DNA of 64,000 nt from Saccharopolyspora flava. GTDB lineage: Bacteria; Actinomycetota; Actinomycetes; Mycobacteriales; Pseudonocardiaceae. The DNA is taken from contig NZ_FOZX01000003.1 in the NCBI RefSeq assembly GCF_900116135.1, positions 186,001-250,000 on the forward strand, written 5' to 3'. A model generated the notes under the pieces. It worked only from the letters and a program-made list of their open reading frames with translations, was not told where the DNA came from and did no database searches. Numbering within the stretch: the first letter of the stretch is position 1; each line of letters begins with the position of its first letter. Positions 62,416-64,000 of the stretch are shown here, piece by piece. The position numbers were made by a program, and so were the translations under genes.

Positions 62416-63006
62416 TCACACGGCGGCGGTGCCGATCAGGCCTTCGCGGGTGACGAGCTCGGCGAGTTCGGCCTCACCGCGACCGCCGGTGCCGTCGGGG
62501 CGTCGCGGCAGCACCATGTACCGGGTCTCGGCGCTGGAGTCCCAGACGGTGATCGTCACGTCCTCGTCGAGGTGCAGGCCGAACTCGGCGAGGACGCCGC
62601 GCGGATCGCGGACCACGCCCGAGCGGTAGGCCTCGTACTTGTACCAGCTCGGCGACGGGCCCAGCAGCGCCAGCGGGTAGCAGGAGCACAGCGTGCAGAC
62701 GATGACGTTGTGAGCGGTCGGGGTGTTCTCGACGACCTTGAGCCGCTGCTCCTGCAGCCCGCCGCCCATCGACAGCCCGAGCTCGTGCAGCGCCGAGTTG
62801 GCGTCGTCGAGCAGGCGGGCGCGGAAGCCGTCGTCGGTCCAGGCGCGCGCCACGACGCGGGCACCGTTGGTCGGCGAGGCGTTGTCCAGGAAGCTCGCGA
62901 CGGCCGAGTCCAGTTCGGCGTCGCTGGTCAGGCCGGCTTCGATGAGCCGCTCCTCCAGCCTGCGCACCCGTGCCGCGACCGGCAGGCTCGCGTGATCACC
63001 GCTCAT
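62416..63006 (-). CDS. Nitrile hydratase/thiocyanate hydrolase catalytic (alpha/gamma) subunit, cobalt type
   Basis: The 196-residue protein has the metal-claw motif VCTLCSCYPLALLG (Cys104, Cys107, Ser108, Cys109). The T in CTLC marks the cobalt type (iron type has S). It is followed by the family block SWYKYEAYRSGVVRDPRGVL. Two of these cysteines are normally oxidised to sulfenic and sulfinic acids in the active site. Its start overlaps the stop of the small SH3-like subunit gene (ATGA). Together with the two small genes upstream it gives a three-subunit enzyme as in thiocyanate hydrolase or toyocamycin nitrile hydratase. No separate activator gene or amidase is visible. Confidence 0.93.
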   Translation of the reverse strand: MSGDHASLPVAARVRRLEERLIEAGLTSDAELDSAVASFLDNASPTNGARVVARAWTDDGFRARLLDDANSALHELGLSMGGGLQEQRLKVVENTPTAHNVIVCTLCSCYPLALLGPSPSWYKYEAYRSGVVRDPRGVLAEFGLHLDEDVTITVWDSSAETRYMVLPRRPDGTGGRGEAELAELVTREGLIGTAAV

Positions 63007-63281
63007 GTCTCCTCCGTCAGGTAGGACTCCCACAGGTCGACCGTCACGTGGTGCGCCCCCTCGCCCCACAGGTCGCGGGCGGCGAACCGGACCGTGTAGA
63101 CCGGCTCGACCCGAGAGTCGGGGAACCGGCGGGCCCGGTCGTCGGGTAGCGGGTAAGCGCCCTGGCACTCGACGACCTCGCCGACCCGGCCCCGCACGTA
63201 CCTCGGGACGCGGGTGTGGTGCGGCGGGTCGGTCAGCGCGGCGCGGACCCGGCTGCCAGGGGCGAAGCGCGGCTCACTCAC
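63003..63281 (-). CDS. Split nitrile hydratase beta subunit, C-terminal (SH3-like) part
   Basis: The 92-residue protein corresponds to the C-terminal half of normal beta subunits: F.PGSRVRA, TRVPRYVRGRVGEVVECQGAYP, then the end VRFAARDLWGEGAHHVTVDLW. In single-chain beta subunits this follows the helical N-terminal half. Here it has its own ATG and overlaps the upstream half-gene by 8 bases. In thiocyanate hydrolase the same half is a separate subunit. Confidence 0.9.
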   Translation of the reverse strand: MSEPRFAPGSRVRAALTDPPHHTRVPRYVRGRVGEVVECQGAYPLPDDRARRFPDSRVEPVYTVRFAARDLWGEGAHHVTVDLWESYLTEET

Positions 63282-63546
63282 GGTCGAGCAGACCCTTCTC
63301 CGCCAGCAGCGTCTCGATGCCGGCCAGCCAGCGCTCGTAGTACGAGGAACCGAGGTAGTCGGCGGGCGGCATCCGCTCGACCGCGTCGCGGAACTCGTCG
63401 AGGTTGTAGACCCCGCGAGCCAGCAGGACCCGCTGCAGCGCGAACACGCGCGCCTCCCAGTCCGCGTGGAAGACCGGTGCCTCGTCCACGTCGGGCTCGA
63501 CCGCGCCGAACCCCTGCTGCCCGCCGACGTCGTTGACTCTGCTCAC
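63274..63546 (-). CDS. Split nitrile hydratase beta subunit, N-terminal part
   Basis: The 90-residue protein starts with the beta-subunit signature NDVGGQQGFGAV and carries FHADWEARVFALQRVLLARG and the ending YYERWLAGIETLLAEKG. The NDVGG..GFG start distinguishes it from the stand-alone activator proteins of Co-type nitrile hydratases, which resemble the rest. It is the first gene of the set and has an ATG near 63546. The order is beta-N, beta-C, alpha, then alcohol dehydrogenase. Confidence 0.88.
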   Translation of the reverse strand: MSRVNDVGGQQGFGAVEPDVDEAPVFHADWEARVFALQRVLLARGVYNLDEFRDAVERMPPADYLGSSYYERWLAGIETLLAEKGLLDRE

Positions 63547-63585
63547 GCCCCGACGCTATCCCCGCGAACCCGCCGACGCACCGGT

Positions 63586-64000
63586 TCAGCGGCGGCTCTC
63601 GCGGCGGCGGGTTCGGATTGCTGTGGTGAGGGTGGTGAGGAGGGTTTCCGTGGTGGGCCAGTCGAGGCAGGAGTCGGTGATGCTCTGGCCGTAGGTGAGG
63701 GCGTCGGCCCGGCCGAGGACGAGGTCCTGGCGGCCTTCGACGAGGAAGCTCTCCAGCATCAGGCCGACGAGGCCGGGTTCGCCGTCGGCGATCCGGTCGG
63801 CGAGCTCGGCGGCGACTTCGGCTTGGCGGTGGTGGTCCTTGCCGCTGTTGCCGTGGCTGCAGTCCACCAGGACGCGTTCGGGCAGGTTCGCCTTGCGCAG
63901 CCGGGCGAGGGTGTCGGCGACGGTGCCCGGGTCGTGGTTGGGGCCGGTGGTGCTGCCCCGGAGGATGACGTGGCCGTCGTCGTTGCCGGTGGTGGTGAGC
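63586..64000 (-). CDS. aroG: 3-deoxy-7-phosphoheptulonate synthase, class I (C-terminal part)
   Basis: The frame is open from the right edge (64000) to the stop at 63586, giving the last 137 residues. It contains GNDDGHVILRGSTTGPNHDP, VLVDCSHGNSGKDHHRQ, LVGLMLESFLVEGRQDL and LTYGQSITDSCLDW. These are the class I (AroF/G/H-type) DAHP synthase C-terminal motifs with metal-binding His and Glu residues. It catalyses the first step of the shikimate pathway from PEP and erythrose-4-phosphate. The 5' end is outside the window, so the class assignment rests on this half only. It is read leftward and is 40 bases from the nitrile hydratase start. Confidence 0.92.
   Translation of the reverse strand, partial: LTTTGNDDGHVILRGSTTGPNHDPGTVADTLARLRKANLPERVLVDCSHGNSGKDHHRQAEVAAELADRIADGEPGLVGLMLESFLVEGRQDLVLGRADALTYGQSITDSCLDWPTTETLLTTLTTAIRTRRRESRR

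Noticed and set aside
63274-63546. Nitrile hydratase activator protein instead of beta N-terminal half
   Set aside because: The NDVGG..GFG start is specific to true beta subunits, and a separate SH3-like half follows.

Overview
The window is high-GC DNA (GTG and occasional TTG starts, strong third-position GC) from an actinomycete. Conservon-type operons, a WhiJ-like XRE/DUF397 module, an LAXTG-anchored surface protein and a mycobacteria-like pdtaR–polA–rpsA–coaE–uvrB neighbourhood together suggest a Pseudonocardiales genome, plausibly Saccharopolyspora-like. The genus is inferred; no 16S rRNA gene is present.

Layout. (1) 1-5.9 kb: the start of a secreted protein, a TerC-family membrane protein behind a clear yybP-ykoY manganese riboswitch, an exported S15-type hydrolase fused to an ABC ATPase with its permease, and a cluster of short palindromes. 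(2) 5.9-11.9 kb: a LysR regulator and a tightly coupled five-gene operon (CoA transferase, enoyl-CoA hydratase, acetoacetate decarboxylase family, 3-hydroxyacyl-CoA dehydrogenase, acyl-CoA dehydrogenase). It looks like a beta-oxidation cycle with decarboxylase in place of thiolase. (3) 12.2-16 kb: a conservon (sensor-like ATPase, roadblock, DUF742, GTPase) plus a GAF protein. (4) 16-38.4 kb: mainly housekeeping. It holds an acyl-CoA dehydrogenase, uvrB, two DUF402 paralogues, an HbpS/SenS/SenR-like redox-sensing locus, coaE-grpB, rpsA, a methyltransferase, an acetyltransferase, a degenerate ATPase with a YhgE/Pip protein, a VOC protein, polA, a thioesterase, pdtaR and an amino-acid permease. 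(5) 38.5-47.4 kb: a tRNA with anticodon CAA but a class I fold, a 1.4-kaa surface protein with 11 Ig-like repeats whose signal peptide is out of frame, a LysR regulator, and a TatA-TatC-LCP operon. (6) 47.5-52.7 kb: an acyl-CoA-dehydrogenase-like flavoprotein, a DUF1684 protein, and a xylan-degrading pair (GH10 xylanase, GH62 arabinofuranosidase) preceded by GAAANTTTC boxes. (7) 52.7-56 kb: a DUF397/XRE regulator module and duplicated ~75-bp palindromic elements. (8) 55.7-61.1 kb: a GntR regulator with TTCGTATACGAA operators, an MFS transporter, a signal-less NMT1-like protein, an ornithine-cyclodeaminase-family enzyme and a cation/proton antiporter. (9) 61.3-64 kb: an alcohol dehydrogenase after a three-gene cobalt-type nitrile hydratase/thiocyanate hydrolase with a split beta subunit, then the end of a DAHP synthase.

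No transposase, integrase, CRISPR array or rRNA gene was seen. The candidates most deserving follow-up are the thiolase-less CoA operon, the split nitrile hydratase, the hydrolase-ABC fusion, the class I leucine-anticodon tRNA, the family of ~75-bp inverted-repeat elements, and the Tat-LCP cluster.
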